DNA from: Citrobacter sp. wls619
Lineage (GTDB): Bacteria; Pseudomonadota; Gammaproteobacteria; Enterobacterales; Enterobacteriaceae
Direction of reading: 5' to 3'
NCBI RefSeq assembly: GCF_005281345.1
Contig: NZ_SZXJ01000044.1
Location: forward strand, 62,337 to 126,336
DNA length: 64,000 nucleotides
Shown: in pieces, positions 8,590-17,409 of the stretch
Layout: each line of letters starts with the position of its first letter
Position numbering within the stretch: position 1 is the stretch's first letter
The notes under the pieces: model-generated
The model's database searches: none
What the model saw: the letters and a program-made list of their open reading frames with translations, nothing else
Told to the model about the DNA's origin: nothing
Program-made: the position numbers and the translations under genes

Positions 8590-9753
8590 TTAGAAAGCCT
8601 GACGGAAGATTTCAGCGATCTCTTTCTCGTTCCCTTTACGCGGGTTCGAGAACGCGTTGCCGTCTTTCAGCGCCATTTCCGCCATGTAAGGGAAATCGGC
8701 TTCTTTGACGCCCAGCTCCTGCAAATGCTGTGGAATACCAATATCGGCGGAAAGACGGGCGATGGCGTGAATGGCCAGCTCTGCGGCATCCATGGTTGAC
8801 AGCCCGTCGGTGTTCTCGCCCATAAACTCAGCGATATCGGCAAATTTCTCCGGGTTGGCGATCAGGTTATAACGGGCTACGTGTGGCAGCAGTACCGCAT
8901 TGGCCACGCCGTGCGGCATGTCGTACAGACCACCGAGCTGGTGTGCCATCGCATGAACATAGCCGAGGTTGGCGTTGTTGAAAGCCATACCGGCCAGCAA
9001 AGAGGCATAGGCCATATTTTCACGGGCTTTCAGGTTGCTGCCCAGCGCGACGGCCTGGCGCAAGTTACGGGCGATCAGACGGATCGCTTGGATCGCGGCG
9101 GCATCGGTGACCGGGTTAGCATCTTTGGAAATGTAAGCTTCCACGGCGTGGGTCAGCGCGTCCATCCCGGTTGCGGCGGTAAGTGGTGCTGGTTTGCCGA
9201 GCATCAGCAGCGGGTCGTTAATGGAAACCGACGGCAGGTTACGCCAGCTGACAATCACAAACTTCACTTTGGTTTTGGTATTGGTCAGCACGCAGTGGCG
9301 GGTGACTTCGCTGGCGGTACCCGCGGTGGTATTGACCGCCACGATTGGCGGCAGCGGATTGGTCAGCGTTTCAATCCCGGCGTAGCTGTAGAGATCGCCT
9401 TCGTGCGTGGCTGCGATACCGATACCTTTACCGCAGTCATGCGGGCTACCGCCGCCGACGGTAACGATGATATCGCACTGCTCTTTACGAAATACCTCCA
9501 GACCGTCGCGCACGTTGGTGTCTTTAGGGTTCGGCTCTACGCCGTCAAAGACGACCACCTCAATCCCGGCTTCACGCAGATGCGCCAGCGTTTTATCTAC
9601 CGCACCGTCTTTTATCGCCCGCAGACCTTTATCGGTGACCAGCAGCGCTTTTTTACCGCCTAACAGTTTGCAACGTTCGCCGACAACGGAAATAGCATTT
9701 GGGCCAAAAAAGTTAACATTCGGCACAAGGTAATCAAACATACGATAGCTCAT
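8590..9753 (-). CDS. dhaT: 1,3-propanediol dehydrogenase (iron-dependent alcohol dehydrogenase)
   Basis: 387 residues, the exact C. freundii DhaT length. It has the NAD motif VTVGGGSPHDCGKGIG near residue 95, the TTAGTASEVTRHCVLT signature, and iron-ligand motifs DALTHAVEAYIS, YVHAMAHQLGG and YDMPHGVANAVLLPH. It reduces 3-hydroxypropionaldehyde from glycerol dehydratase to 1,3-propanediol with NADH, regenerating NAD during glycerol fermentation. The ATG at 9753 gives MSYRMFDYLVPNVNFFG. It lies 22 bp downstream of orfY in the reverse operon. Confidence 0.97.
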   Translation of the reverse strand: MSYRMFDYLVPNVNFFGPNAISVVGERCKLLGGKKALLVTDKGLRAIKDGAVDKTLAHLREAGIEVVVFDGVEPNPKDTNVRDGLEVFRKEQCDIIVTVGGGSPHDCGKGIGIAATHEGDLYSYAGIETLTNPLPPIVAVNTTAGTASEVTRHCVLTNTKTKVKFVIVSWRNLPSVSINDPLLMLGKPAPLTAATGMDALTHAVEAYISKDANPVTDAAAIQAIRLIARNLRQAVALGSNLKARENMAYASLLAGMAFNNANLGYVHAMAHQLGGLYDMPHGVANAVLLPHVARYNLIANPEKFADIAEFMGENTDGLSTMDAAELAIHAIARLSADIGIPQHLQELGVKEADFPYMAEMALKDGNAFSNPRKGNEKEIAEIFRQAF

Positions 9754-9775
9754 AATATACCTTCTTAGATTTAAA

Positions 9776-10204
9776 TTATAATTCAGAGAAACAATTCAGT
9801 GCGGTCTCAGCCAATAATCTATCTTGTTCCACAGTACCGCCACTAACGCCGACAGCACCGATTAATTGTCCGTTAAATATAACAGGTAAACCGCCGCCAA
9901 AAATAACAATCCGCTGTTGGTTGGTGAGCTGTAAACCATATAGAGAAGCACCAGGTTGTACTGCGTCGGTAATTTCATGGGTGCCCTGGCGCAGACAGCA
10001 GGCGGTCCAGGCTTTATTGAGAGAAATATCACAACTGGTGACAAACGCCTCGTCCATGCGCTGTATCAGTAGCGTGTTTCCGCCGCGGTCAACCACGGAA
10101 AAGACCACCGGAACGTTGATTTCAAGCGCTTTTGCCTCGACGGCAGTCGCCATTTTCTTTGCGGCCGCCAGCGTAATGGTGGCGATTTGTTGGCTCTTAT
10201 TCAC
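9776..10204 (-). CDS. OrfY, GlcG/HbpS-family (DUF336) protein of the dha regulon
   Basis: 142 residues of the GlcG/HbpS/PduO-C fold: VPVVFSVVDRGGNTLLIQRMDEAF, SLNKAWTA, then GGGLPVIFNGQLIGAVGVSGGT. The family includes heme- and cobalamin-binding proteins; no reaction is established for OrfY. The GTG at 10204 is chosen because AGGAGA lies five bases upstream; an in-frame TTG at 10219 would overlap that site. It heads the operon orfY-dhaT-dhaG-orfW, divergent from dhaB. A role in handling the B12 cofactor is an inference from context. Confidence 0.85.
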   Translation of the reverse strand: MNKSQQIATITLAAAKKMATAVEAKALEINVPVVFSVVDRGGNTLLIQRMDEAFVTSCDISLNKAWTACCLRQGTHEITDAVQPGASLYGLQLTNQQRIVIFGGGLPVIFNGQLIGAVGVSGGTVEQDRLLAETALNCFSEL

Positions 10205-10362
10205 AGTATCTCCTGACAAGGTTGTAGGGCTGAGGTCGCAGAAAATATCGCGCTACAGCTATTTTTTCTCATTGGGTTTTCTGTATTTTCTCGCGACACG
10301 TTATTAAGTCAATAGTGTGTATTTTTCTAAAATATTAATTTTCTTCCTGCGTTTGGCATTTA

Positions 10363-10376
10363 TTGATAATGATCAT
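10363..10376. promoter_or_regulatory. FNR-like box
   Basis: TTGATAATGATCAT matches the FNR consensus TTGAT-N4-ATCAA at nine of ten defined positions. It lies between the divergent orfY-dhaT and dhaB operons, which serve anaerobic glycerol fermentation, so oxygen control is plausible but not shown. Confidence 0.45.
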
Positions 10377-10416
10377 TTAAGCACGTCACAGTTCTTCGTG
10401 GATATTCCCGTGGACC

Positions 10417-10462
10417 GTTTCAATATGAAACGTTGACATTTAAATATGTATCAAATTGGAAC
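10417..10462. promoter_or_regulatory. paired GTTTC-N5-GAAAC/GGAAC palindromes, dhaB side (candidate DhaR operator)
   Basis: GTTTCAATATGAAAC at 10417-10431 is a perfect palindrome and GTATCAAATTGGAAC follows at 10448-10462, starts 31 bp apart. It is the third occurrence of the paired motif found upstream of dhaK and dhaD. Confidence 0.6.
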
Positions 10463-10596
10463 GTAATTAATTTTATTTTTTTATCGGCCTGCTCATTTAA
10501 AGTTCGGCTATTGCTGATAAAGGCGATTGCTGGGGGGGTAGAGCACCAGCGATACAGCCTGGCGTCCCTATTCTTTATCTTTTGAGTCTATAAACT

Positions 10597-12264
10597 ATGA
10601 GAAGATCAAAACGATTCGAAGTCCTGGCGAAGCGTCCTGTAAATCAGGATGGGCTTATTGGCGAATGGCCAGAAGAAGGTCTGATCGCTATGGAAAGTCC
10701 CTACGATCCGGCCTCTTCTGTGAAGGTGGAAAAAGGTCGTATTGTTGAGCTGGACGGCAAGAGCCGCGCACAGTTCGACATGATTGACCGCTTTATTGCC
10801 GACTACGCGATAAACGTCGCTGAAACCGAGCGCGCCATGCAGCTCGACGCACTGGAGATCGCCAGAATGCTGGTGGATATCCACGTCAGTCGCGAAGAGA
10901 TCATTGCCATTACTACCGCTATTACCCCGGCGAAAGCGGTGGAGGTGATGGCGAAAATGAACGTGGTAGAGATGATGATGGCGCTGCAAAAAATGCGCGC
11001 CCGACGCACCCCTTCTAACCAGTGTCACGTGACCAACCTGAAAGATAATCCGGTACAGATTGCTGCCGATGCCGCTGAAGCGGGGATCCGTGGTTTTTCC
11101 GAACAGGAAACCACGGTCGGGATTGCCCGCTATGCGCCGTTTAACGCCCTGGCGCTGTTGGTCGGTTCTCAGTGCGGTCGTCCTGGCGTACTGACACAAT
11201 GTTCCGTTGAAGAGGCTACTGAGCTGGAGCTGGGAATGCGCGGGTTAACCAGCTACGCCGAAACGGTGTCGGTCTACGGAACAGAATCGGTATTCACTGA
11301 CGGCGACGATACGCCGTGGTCAAAAGCGTTTCTCGCCTCGGCCTATGCGTCCCGTGGGCTGAAGATGCGCTATACCTCCGGTACCGGTTCGGAAGCCTTG
11401 ATGGGCTATTCCGAGAGTAAATCGATGTTGTACCTGGAATCCCGCTGCATTTTCATTACCAAGGGCGCGGGTGTGCAGGGGCTGCAAAACGGGGCGGTCA
11501 GTTGTATCGGGATGACGGGCGCAGTGCCGTCGGGTATTCGCGCAGTGCTGGCGGAAAACCTGATTGCGTCGATGCTCGACCTTGAAGTGGCCTCGGCCAA
11601 TGACCAGACCTTCTCACACTCCGATATTCGCCGCACCGCCCGCACCCTGATGCAGATGCTGCCCGGCACCGACTTTATCTTCTCTGGCTATAGCGCCGTC
11701 CCCAACTACGACAACATGTTTGCCGGTTCTAACTTCGATGCTGAAGACTTCGATGATTACAACATACTGCAACGTGACCTGATGGTTGACGGCGGTCTGC
11801 GCCCGGTAACCGAAGAAGAAACCATCGCCATCCGTAACAAGGCGGCGCGGGCTATTCAGGCGGTATTCCGCGAACTGGGCCTGCCGACAATCAGTGATGA
11901 GGAAGTGGAGGCGGCCACCTATGCTCACGGCAGCAAAGACATGCCTGCGCGCAATGTGGTGGAAGATCTGGCGGCAGTGGAAGAGATGATGAAGCGCAAC
12001 ATTACCGGGCTGGATATCGTCGGGGCACTAAGCGGGAGCGGATTTGAAGATATCGCCAGCAATATTCTCAATATGTTGAGACAGCGCGTGACCGGTGATT
12101 ACCTGCAAACATCGGCCATTCTGGATCGTCAGTTCGACGTGGTCAGCGCCGTGAACGACATCAATGATTATCAGGGACCCGGTACCGGCTATCGCATCAG
12201 TGCCGAACGCTGGGCGGAAATTAAAAATATTGCGGGTGTGGTTCAGCCCAGCTCGATTGAATAA
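10597..12264 (+). CDS. dhaB: coenzyme B12-dependent glycerol dehydratase, large subunit
   Basis: 555 residues, matching DhaB of C. freundii and Klebsiella in length and sequence. It begins [19 protein letters not shown] and has the substrate and K+ binding TIM barrel of the B12 diol/glycerol dehydratase family ([44 protein letters not shown]). It converts glycerol to 3-hydroxypropionaldehyde by a radical mechanism with adenosylcobalamin, in the cytoplasm. First gene of dhaB-dhaC-dhaE-dhaF; the next gene starts 11 bp after its stop. No microcompartment shell genes are present in this window. Confidence 0.97.
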   Translation: MRRSKRFEVLAKRPVNQDGLIGEWPEEGLIAMESPYDPASSVKVEKGRIVELDGKSRAQFDMIDRFIADYAINVAETERAMQLDALEIARMLVDIHVSREEIIAITTAITPAKAVEVMAKMNVVEMMMALQKMRARRTPSNQCHVTNLKDNPVQIAADAAEAGIRGFSEQETTVGIARYAPFNALALLVGSQCGRPGVLTQCSVEEATELELGMRGLTSYAETVSVYGTESVFTDGDDTPWSKAFLASAYASRGLKMRYTSGTGSEALMGYSESKSMLYLESRCIFITKGAGVQGLQNGAVSCIGMTGAVPSGIRAVLAENLIASMLDLEVASANDQTFSHSDIRRTARTLMQMLPGTDFIFSGYSAVPNYDNMFAGSNFDAEDFDDYNILQRDLMVDGGLRPVTEEETIAIRNKAARAIQAVFRELGLPTISDEEVEAATYAHGSKDMPARNVVEDLAAVEEMMKRNITGLDIVGALSGSGFEDIASNILNMLRQRVTGDYLQTSAILDRQFDVVSAVNDINDYQGPGTGYRISAERWAEIKNIAGVVQPSSIE

Positions 12265-12275
12265 GGCGGTACACC

Positions 12276-12860
12276 GTGGAATGCACAACTGAACGTAAGC
12301 CCGTTTTTACCTTGCAGGTCAGTGAAGGCGAGGCGGCAAAAGCAGACGATCGCGCTGACGAAGTGGTGATTGGCGTCGGACCGGCCTTTGGCAAGCACCA
12401 GCATAAAACCCTGATTGATATGCCGCACAACGCGATTCTGAAAGAGTTGGTGGCGGGGATTGAAGAAGAGGGACTGCATGCGCGAGTGGTGAGAATTCTG
12501 CGCACTTCGGATGTCTCTTTTATGGCGTGGGATGCGGCGAACCTGAGTGGCTCCGGCATCGGGATTGGTATTCAGTCAAAGGGAACCACAGTTATCCATC
12601 AGCGTGATTTGCTGCCCCTGAGTAACCTTGAACTCTTCTCTCAGGCCCCGCTGCTGACGCTGGAAACCTATCGCCAGATTGGAAAGAACGCTGCGCGCTA
12701 TGCACGCAAAGAGTCGCCCTCGCCGGTTCCGGTGGTCAATGACCAGATGGTGCGACCCAAATTTATGGCCAAAGCCGCGCTGTTTCATATCAAAGAAACC
12801 AAACATGTGGTGCAGGATGCTGCGCCTGTCACGCTGCATATTGCATTAGTAAGGGAATGA
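12276..12860 (+). CDS. dhaC: glycerol dehydratase, medium subunit
   Basis: 194 residues, the usual DhaC length. The start is GTG at 12276 (reading [11 protein letters not shown]) behind AAGGCGG. The core [41 protein letters not shown] and [15 protein letters not shown] is typical of medium subunits that cover the cobalamin between large and medium subunits. Its TGA is followed two bases later by the dhaE start. Confidence 0.95.
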   Translation: MECTTERKPVFTLQVSEGEAAKADDRADEVVIGVGPAFGKHQHKTLIDMPHNAILKELVAGIEEEGLHARVVRILRTSDVSFMAWDAANLSGSGIGIGIQSKGTTVIHQRDLLPLSNLELFSQAPLLTLETYRQIGKNAARYARKESPSPVPVVNDQMVRPKFMAKAALFHIKETKHVVQDAAPVTLHIALVRE

Positions 12861-12862
12861 CC

Positions 12863-13291
12863 ATGAACGACAACATCATGACCGCGCAGGATTATCCTTT
12901 AGCTACCCGCTGCCCGGAGAAAATCCTGACCCCCACCGGGAAACCGTTAACCGATATCACCCTTGAGAATGTGCTGGCGGGACATGTAGGGCCGCAGGAT
13001 GTGCGTATTTCTCAGCAAACGCTGGAGTATCAGGCGCAGATTGCCGAACAGATGCAACGCCACGCCGTGGCGCGCAACTTCCGCCGGGCGGCGGAACTGA
13101 TTGCCATCCCGGATACCCGCATTCTGGAAATTTACAACGCGCTACGTCCGTTTCGCTCTTCATTCGCGGAGCTACAGGCGATTGCTGATGAGCTGGAGCA
13201 TACCTGGCACGCGACGGTGAACGCCGGATTTGTGCGTGAGTCGGCAGAGGTGTATCAGCAGAGAAACAAGCTGCGTAAAGGCAGCCAGTGA
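12863..13291 (+). CDS. dhaE: glycerol dehydratase, small subunit
   Basis: 142 residues beginning MNDNIMTAQDYPLATRCPEKI, as in C. freundii DhaE. An in-frame ATG at 12857 overlaps the dhaC stop, but the ATG at 12863 has AAGGGA six bases upstream and gives the family length. Conserved small-subunit blocks are LTPTGKPLTDITLENVLAG, RNFRRAAELIAIPD and ALRPFRSSFAEL. It completes the alpha2-beta2-gamma2 enzyme. Confidence 0.95.
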   Translation: MNDNIMTAQDYPLATRCPEKILTPTGKPLTDITLENVLAGHVGPQDVRISQQTLEYQAQIAEQMQRHAVARNFRRAAELIAIPDTRILEIYNALRPFRSSFAELQAIADELEHTWHATVNAGFVRESAEVYQQRNKLRKGSQ

Positions 13292-13301
13292 CGGAGGGAA
13301 T

Positions 13302-15116
13302 ATGCCGTTAATTGCAGGGATTGATATCGGCAACGCCACCACGGAAGTGGCGTTGGCACAGCATGGCCGGTTTATCGCCAGCGGGATTGTCGCGACCACG
13401 GGCATGAAGGGAACGCGGGACAATATTGCCGGGGTGGTCGCTTCTCTGCAGCAGGCGCTGGAAAAAACGCCATGGTCGCTTAAAGATGTGGCGAAAATCT
13501 GTATCAATGAGGCCGCACCGGTGATTGGTGATGTGGCGATGGAAACGATCACGGAAACCATCATTACCGAATCGACGATGATTGGTCATAACCCACAAAC
13601 GCCCGGCGGCGTTGGCGTGGGAATGGGAACCACCATTGCAGTGGAGAAGCTGGCGGCATTGAGTGAGGATCGGTTTGCCCAGGGCTGGATCCCATTGGTG
13701 GGTGAAGAAATGGATTTCCTCGAAGCCGTTTGGCTGATCAACGACGCGTTGGATCGCGGCGTGAACGTGGTGGCGGCGATCCTGAAAAAAGATGATGGCG
13801 TGCTGGTGAACAATCGTCTGCGGAGAACCATGCCGGTGGTTGATGAAGTCACGCTGCTGGAAAAAGTGCCGGAGGGGGTGTTGGCAGCGGTCGAAGTCGC
13901 GGCCGCGGGCCAGGTTGTTCGTGCGCTGTCTAACCCTTACGGCATCGCCACGTTCTTTGCCCTGACGCCGGAGGAAACGCAAACCATCGTCCCTATTGCC
14001 AGAGCGCTGATTGGTAACCGCTCCGCCGTGGTGCTGAAAACGCCGCAGGGTGATGTGCGCTCAAGGGTGATCCCAGCGGGTAAGATTTTTATCCGTGGAG
14101 AAAGGCGCGGCGGCGAAGCTGACGTGGCGCAAGGGGCGCAGGCTATTATGCAGACGATGAGCGCCTGTGCGCCAGTGTGTGACATTCGCGGTGAAGCGGG
14201 AACGCATGCAGGCGGTATGCTGGAACGCGTGCGTAAGGTGATGGCCTCACTGACCGGGCATGATATGAACGCGGTGCATATCCAGGATTTGCTGGCGGTT
14301 GATACGTTTATTCCGCGTAAGGTGCAGGGCGGCATCGCCGGGGAGTGTTCGATGGAAAATGCTGTCGGCATTGCGGCGATGGTGAAATCCGATCGTTTAC
14401 AAATGCAGGCTATTGCCAGCGAGTTGAACGCGCGATTAAACACCGCTGTTGAAGTGGGTGGTGTAGAGGCCAATATGGCCGTGGCTGGCGCGTTAACGAC
14501 GCCTGGATGTGCTGCGCCGCTGGCGATCCTCGATTTAGGTGCAGGTTCCACTGATGCAGCCATCATCAATAGCGAAGGTGCAGTAAAGGCGGTACATCTG
14601 GCCGGCGCGGGGAATATGGTCAGCCTGTTGATTCAGACGGAACTGGGTCTGAGCGATCCGTTTCTGGCCGAGGAAATAAAAAAATACCCGCTGGCGAAAG
14701 TAGAGAGCCTGTTCAGTATTCGTCATGAGAACGGTGCGGTGGAGTTTTTCCGCGAACCACTCAGCCCGTCGGTGTTTGCCAAAGTGGTGTATCTGAAAGA
14801 CGGCGAGCTGATCCCCGTGGATAACCAGACTTCGCTGGAAAAAATTCGTCTGGTGCGACGTCAGGCTAAGGAGAAGGTCTTTGTGACTAACTGCCTGCGC
14901 GCATTGCGCCAGGTGTCGCCTGGCGGCTCCATTCGCGATATCACTTTTGTGGTGCTGGTGGGGGGCTCATCGCTGGATTTTGAAATTCCGCAGATGATCA
15001 CCGACGCGTTGGCCCATTATGGTGTCGTCGCGGGACAGGGCAATATCCGGGGGACCGAAGGGCCGCGTAATGCGGTGGCAACCGGTCTGGTTTTAGCCGG
15101 GGAAGCAAAAAAATAG
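13302..15116 (+). CDS. dhaF: glycerol dehydratase reactivase large subunit (DhaF/OrfZ)
   Basis: 604 residues, the C. freundii DhaF length. It has an actin/Hsp70-like ATPase fold: N-terminal phosphate loop AGIDIGNATTEVALA, the swivelling insert NPYGIATFFALTPEE, the second phosphate loop LAILDLGAGSTDAAI near residue 408, and VVLVGGSSLDFEIP. With DhaG it releases inactivated cobalamin from the dehydratase, driven by ATP. The ATG at 13302 follows GGAGGGA; the open frame upstream is shadow of dhaE. Last recognised gene of the dehydratase operon. Confidence 0.96.
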   Translation: MPLIAGIDIGNATTEVALAQHGRFIASGIVATTGMKGTRDNIAGVVASLQQALEKTPWSLKDVAKICINEAAPVIGDVAMETITETIITESTMIGHNPQTPGGVGVGMGTTIAVEKLAALSEDRFAQGWIPLVGEEMDFLEAVWLINDALDRGVNVVAAILKKDDGVLVNNRLRRTMPVVDEVTLLEKVPEGVLAAVEVAAAGQVVRALSNPYGIATFFALTPEETQTIVPIARALIGNRSAVVLKTPQGDVRSRVIPAGKIFIRGERRGGEADVAQGAQAIMQTMSACAPVCDIRGEAGTHAGGMLERVRKVMASLTGHDMNAVHIQDLLAVDTFIPRKVQGGIAGECSMENAVGIAAMVKSDRLQMQAIASELNARLNTAVEVGGVEANMAVAGALTTPGCAAPLAILDLGAGSTDAAIINSEGAVKAVHLAGAGNMVSLLIQTELGLSDPFLAEEIKKYPLAKVESLFSIRHENGAVEFFREPLSPSVFAKVVYLKDGELIPVDNQTSLEKIRLVRRQAKEKVFVTNCLRALRQVSPGGSIRDITFVVLVGGSSLDFEIPQMITDALAHYGVVAGQGNIRGTEGPRNAVATGLVLAGEAKK

Positions 15117-15250
15117 CGCAGAAAACAGTCGCCGCAAGCGTTTAGCTGCGGGGTAAATCAAATAAAGGCAACGTTCTCTTTGATATCCCGGCTGAGTTGG
15201 GTACATAGTATAAATGTGTCTCTCACGTGGTTAATTTTAAGGATAAGAGC

Positions 15251-15550
15251 ATGCCAACAGCAATTGAGAAAGCATTGGATTTTATTGGTGGTATGAACAC
15301 CTCAGTGTCAGTACCCCATTCAATGGACGAAAGTACCGCTAAGGGAATCTTAAAGTATTTGCATGACTTAGGTGTGCCAGCGAGTCCGGAAGTTGTGATG
15401 GCACGGGGTGAGCAGGAGGGATGGAATCCTGAGTTCACGAAAAAAGTGGCTGGATGGGCAGAAAAAGTTGCCTCCGGTAACCGTATCCTTATCAAAAATC
15501 CAGAGTATTTTTCGACCTATATGCAGGAGCAGCTCAAAGAACTCGTGTGA
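15251..15550 (+). CDS. 99-residue protein of unknown function downstream of dhaF
   Basis: MPTAIEKALDFIGGMNTSVS starts at ATG 15251, seven bases after AAGGA. The product is small, acidic to neutral, with no signal peptide, membrane segment or metal motif. The second half (GWNPEFTKKVAGWAEKVASG, then NPEYFSTYMQEQLKELV) looks helical. I do not recognise the family. It is 134 bp downstream of dhaF with a TATAAA box near 15210, so it may have its own promoter or be read through from the dha operon. Good ribosome site and normal composition make it a likely real gene. Confidence 0.7.
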   Translation: MPTAIEKALDFIGGMNTSVSVPHSMDESTAKGILKYLHDLGVPASPEVVMARGEQEGWNPEFTKKVAGWAEKVASGNRILIKNPEYFSTYMQEQLKELV

Positions 15551-15986
15551 GCTGACTATCGAATAAAACGCTAACGGACGTTTCCATCCTCGGGATGGCA
15601 GCGTCCAAAAGCGCCGCCACAATTCTTATTAATCCCGATTACCATCCTGGTGCGTTTAAAACGCGTGGCTAACTCTGTATCTTAAAAATAACCACGTTTT
15701 TATTATCTGGTTAACCTCTGACGATCTCCATTTCATAAAATACGCCATTTCGTTTTGTCCCTCTGGGCACAATAAAAATATGAACATAATCAGGTCAGCG
15801 GTGCCTGCGGAATCGTTGTGATCGCAGCGCAACCTACTGTGGGCGGCGTCTGCTCAGCAACACGAAGTGTGTTTTTATACTTTCCCGACTGGAATCATCG
15901 TTTTTTCATGAATGTGTCACTATAGCTAAAAGCCTTAATGACGAATATCTCATTATTCAGCCATTCGTTACCCTAGGAATATATCT
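15551..15986. other. 436-bp gap before the leuC-like operon
   Basis: No gene seen. A compound hairpin lies at 15576-15606: outer arms GGACG/CGTCC, inner CCATCC-TCG-GGATGG, not followed by T residues. The rest must hold the promoter of the leuC-like operon; I could not assign -35/-10 boxes. Confidence 0.5.
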
Positions 15987-17408
15987 ATGTCTGCTAAAAC
16001 GCTGTATGAAAAATTAGTTGAATCGCATACCGTTCGGGAACTTGATAACGAAGGGCATGTTTTACTTTATATCGATCGTTCGATACTCAATGAATATACC
16101 AGTCCACAAGCATTTAGCGGGTTAAGGGAACAGGGACGGCCGGTGCGGCATCCGGAAGCCTTTCTGCTGAATGTTGATCATGTTAATCCCACCCGGCCGC
16201 AGCGCGATATGCTGATGACGGATCCCGGCGGTCAGTTACAGGTTGATTATTTTCGGGAAAATGCCGCTGATTTTGGTATCACGTTATTTGATGTGCTGGA
16301 CCCACGGCAAGGGATAGAACATGTCGTTGCCCACGAGCAAGGGCTGGTCATGCCCGGAATGGTGATTGCGGCTGGCGACAGCCATACCACCACTTACGGT
16401 GCGTTTGGCGCTCTGGGATTTGGTATCGGTACGTCGGAAATCGAACACCTGCTGGCGACTCAGACGCTGGTGTATCGTAAGCTGAAAACCCTGCGTGTCA
16501 GCGTTAAGGGTGAATTGCCTTTTGGTTGTTCTGCAAAAGATATCGTTCTTGAATTACTCGAACGTACTGGCGCAGATGGTGCGACAGGATATGCCATCGA
16601 ATTCGACGGTGAAACAATCAGTGCCCTGAGTGTTGAGGGGCGAATGACGCTTTGCAATATGGCCGTGGAGGCAGGAGCTCGCGGTGCGATTATTGCGCCG
16701 GATGAAAAGGTTTTTGACTATATCCACGGGAAGCCGCAAATGCCCGCAGGTGAACTCTGGCAACAGGCATTGCAGGAGTGGTCGCAGTTAAGTAGTGATG
16801 CCGATGCGGTTTTTGATAAGACCGTGACGATCGACTGTCTCGATCTTGAACCTAAAGTGACCTGGGGGATCAGCCCGGATCAAACCTGTGCGATCACCGG
16901 CCATGTCCCATCCCCGGAACACGAAACGCATCCACTTAAACGCCTCGCGCTTGAGAAAGCTCTCCAGTATATGGATCTGCTGCCCGGTACGCCGGTGAGC
17001 GACATTCGTATTTCGCACGCTTTTATTGGCTCATGCACGAATGGCCGTATTGAAGATCTGCGGGCCGTCGCGAAAGTCGTGGCAGGACGCAAAATTGCCA
17101 GCCATGTGCGCGGGATTATTGTGCCCGGTTCAACGCAGGTCCGGTGCCAGGCGGAAGACGAGGGGCTGGCGAAAATCTTTATTGATGCTGGTTTTGAATG
17201 GCGTCAGTCGGGTTGCTCAATGTGCCTTGCGATGAACGAGGACGTACTGGCAGCAGGCGATCGCTGTGCATCGGGTACGAACCGTAATTTCCCTGGGCGG
17301 CAAGGCGCAGGGGCAAGAACGCATTTAATGAGCCCGGCGATGGTCGCGGCAGCAGCGGTAGCAGGGCATCTGGTCGATGTTCGGACATTACTTCAGGCGG
17401 GGGAATGA
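15987..17408 (+). CDS. LeuC-type hydro-lyase large subunit (aconitase family paralogue)
   Basis: 473 residues, aconitase superfamily, close in length to LeuC (466). The 4Fe-4S cysteines are Cys350 (GSCTNGR), Cys410 and Cys413 (SGCSMCLAMN). Other blocks are VDHVNPTRPQ, AAGDSHTTTYGAFGALGFGIGTSEIEHLLATQ and GTNRNFPGRQG. The family interconverts hydroxyacids by dehydration and rehydration, for example 3-isopropylmalate. The leucine-operon leuC is expected elsewhere, so this is probably a second system. It heads an operon with a leuD-like gene, a hydrolase and a TtdR-like LysR gene, which suggests a malate-like substrate other than isopropylmalate. From memory Salmonella has a similar leuC2/leuD2 cluster. 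The true substrate is unknown. Confidence 0.85.
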   Translation: MSAKTLYEKLVESHTVRELDNEGHVLLYIDRSILNEYTSPQAFSGLREQGRPVRHPEAFLLNVDHVNPTRPQRDMLMTDPGGQLQVDYFRENAADFGITLFDVLDPRQGIEHVVAHEQGLVMPGMVIAAGDSHTTTYGAFGALGFGIGTSEIEHLLATQTLVYRKLKTLRVSVKGELPFGCSAKDIVLELLERTGADGATGYAIEFDGETISALSVEGRMTLCNMAVEAGARGAIIAPDEKVFDYIHGKPQMPAGELWQQALQEWSQLSSDADAVFDKTVTIDCLDLEPKVTWGISPDQTCAITGHVPSPEHETHPLKRLALEKALQYMDLLPGTPVSDIRISHAFIGSCTNGRIEDLRAVAKVVAGRKIASHVRGIIVPGSTQVRCQAEDEGLAKIFIDAGFEWRQSGCSMCLAMNEDVLAAGDRCASGTNRNFPGRQGAGARTHLMSPAMVAAAAVAGHLVDVRTLLQAGE

Positions 17409-17409
17409 G

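Larger units (their letters stand above)
10205..10596. promoter_or_regulatory. divergent orfY-dhaT / dhaB promoter region
   Basis: 392 bp between the GTG of orfY and the ATG of dhaB, with no supported gene. It contains an FNR-like box at 10363-10376 and a pair of GTTTC-N5-GGAAC palindromes at 10417-10462, then an A/T-rich stretch to 10500. It must contain the promoters of both operons of the reductive branch. Confidence 0.7.

Noticed and set aside
8881-9663. 260-codon open frame antisense to dhaT
   Set aside because: A reverse-frame shadow of dhaT with no recognisable domain or ribosome site.
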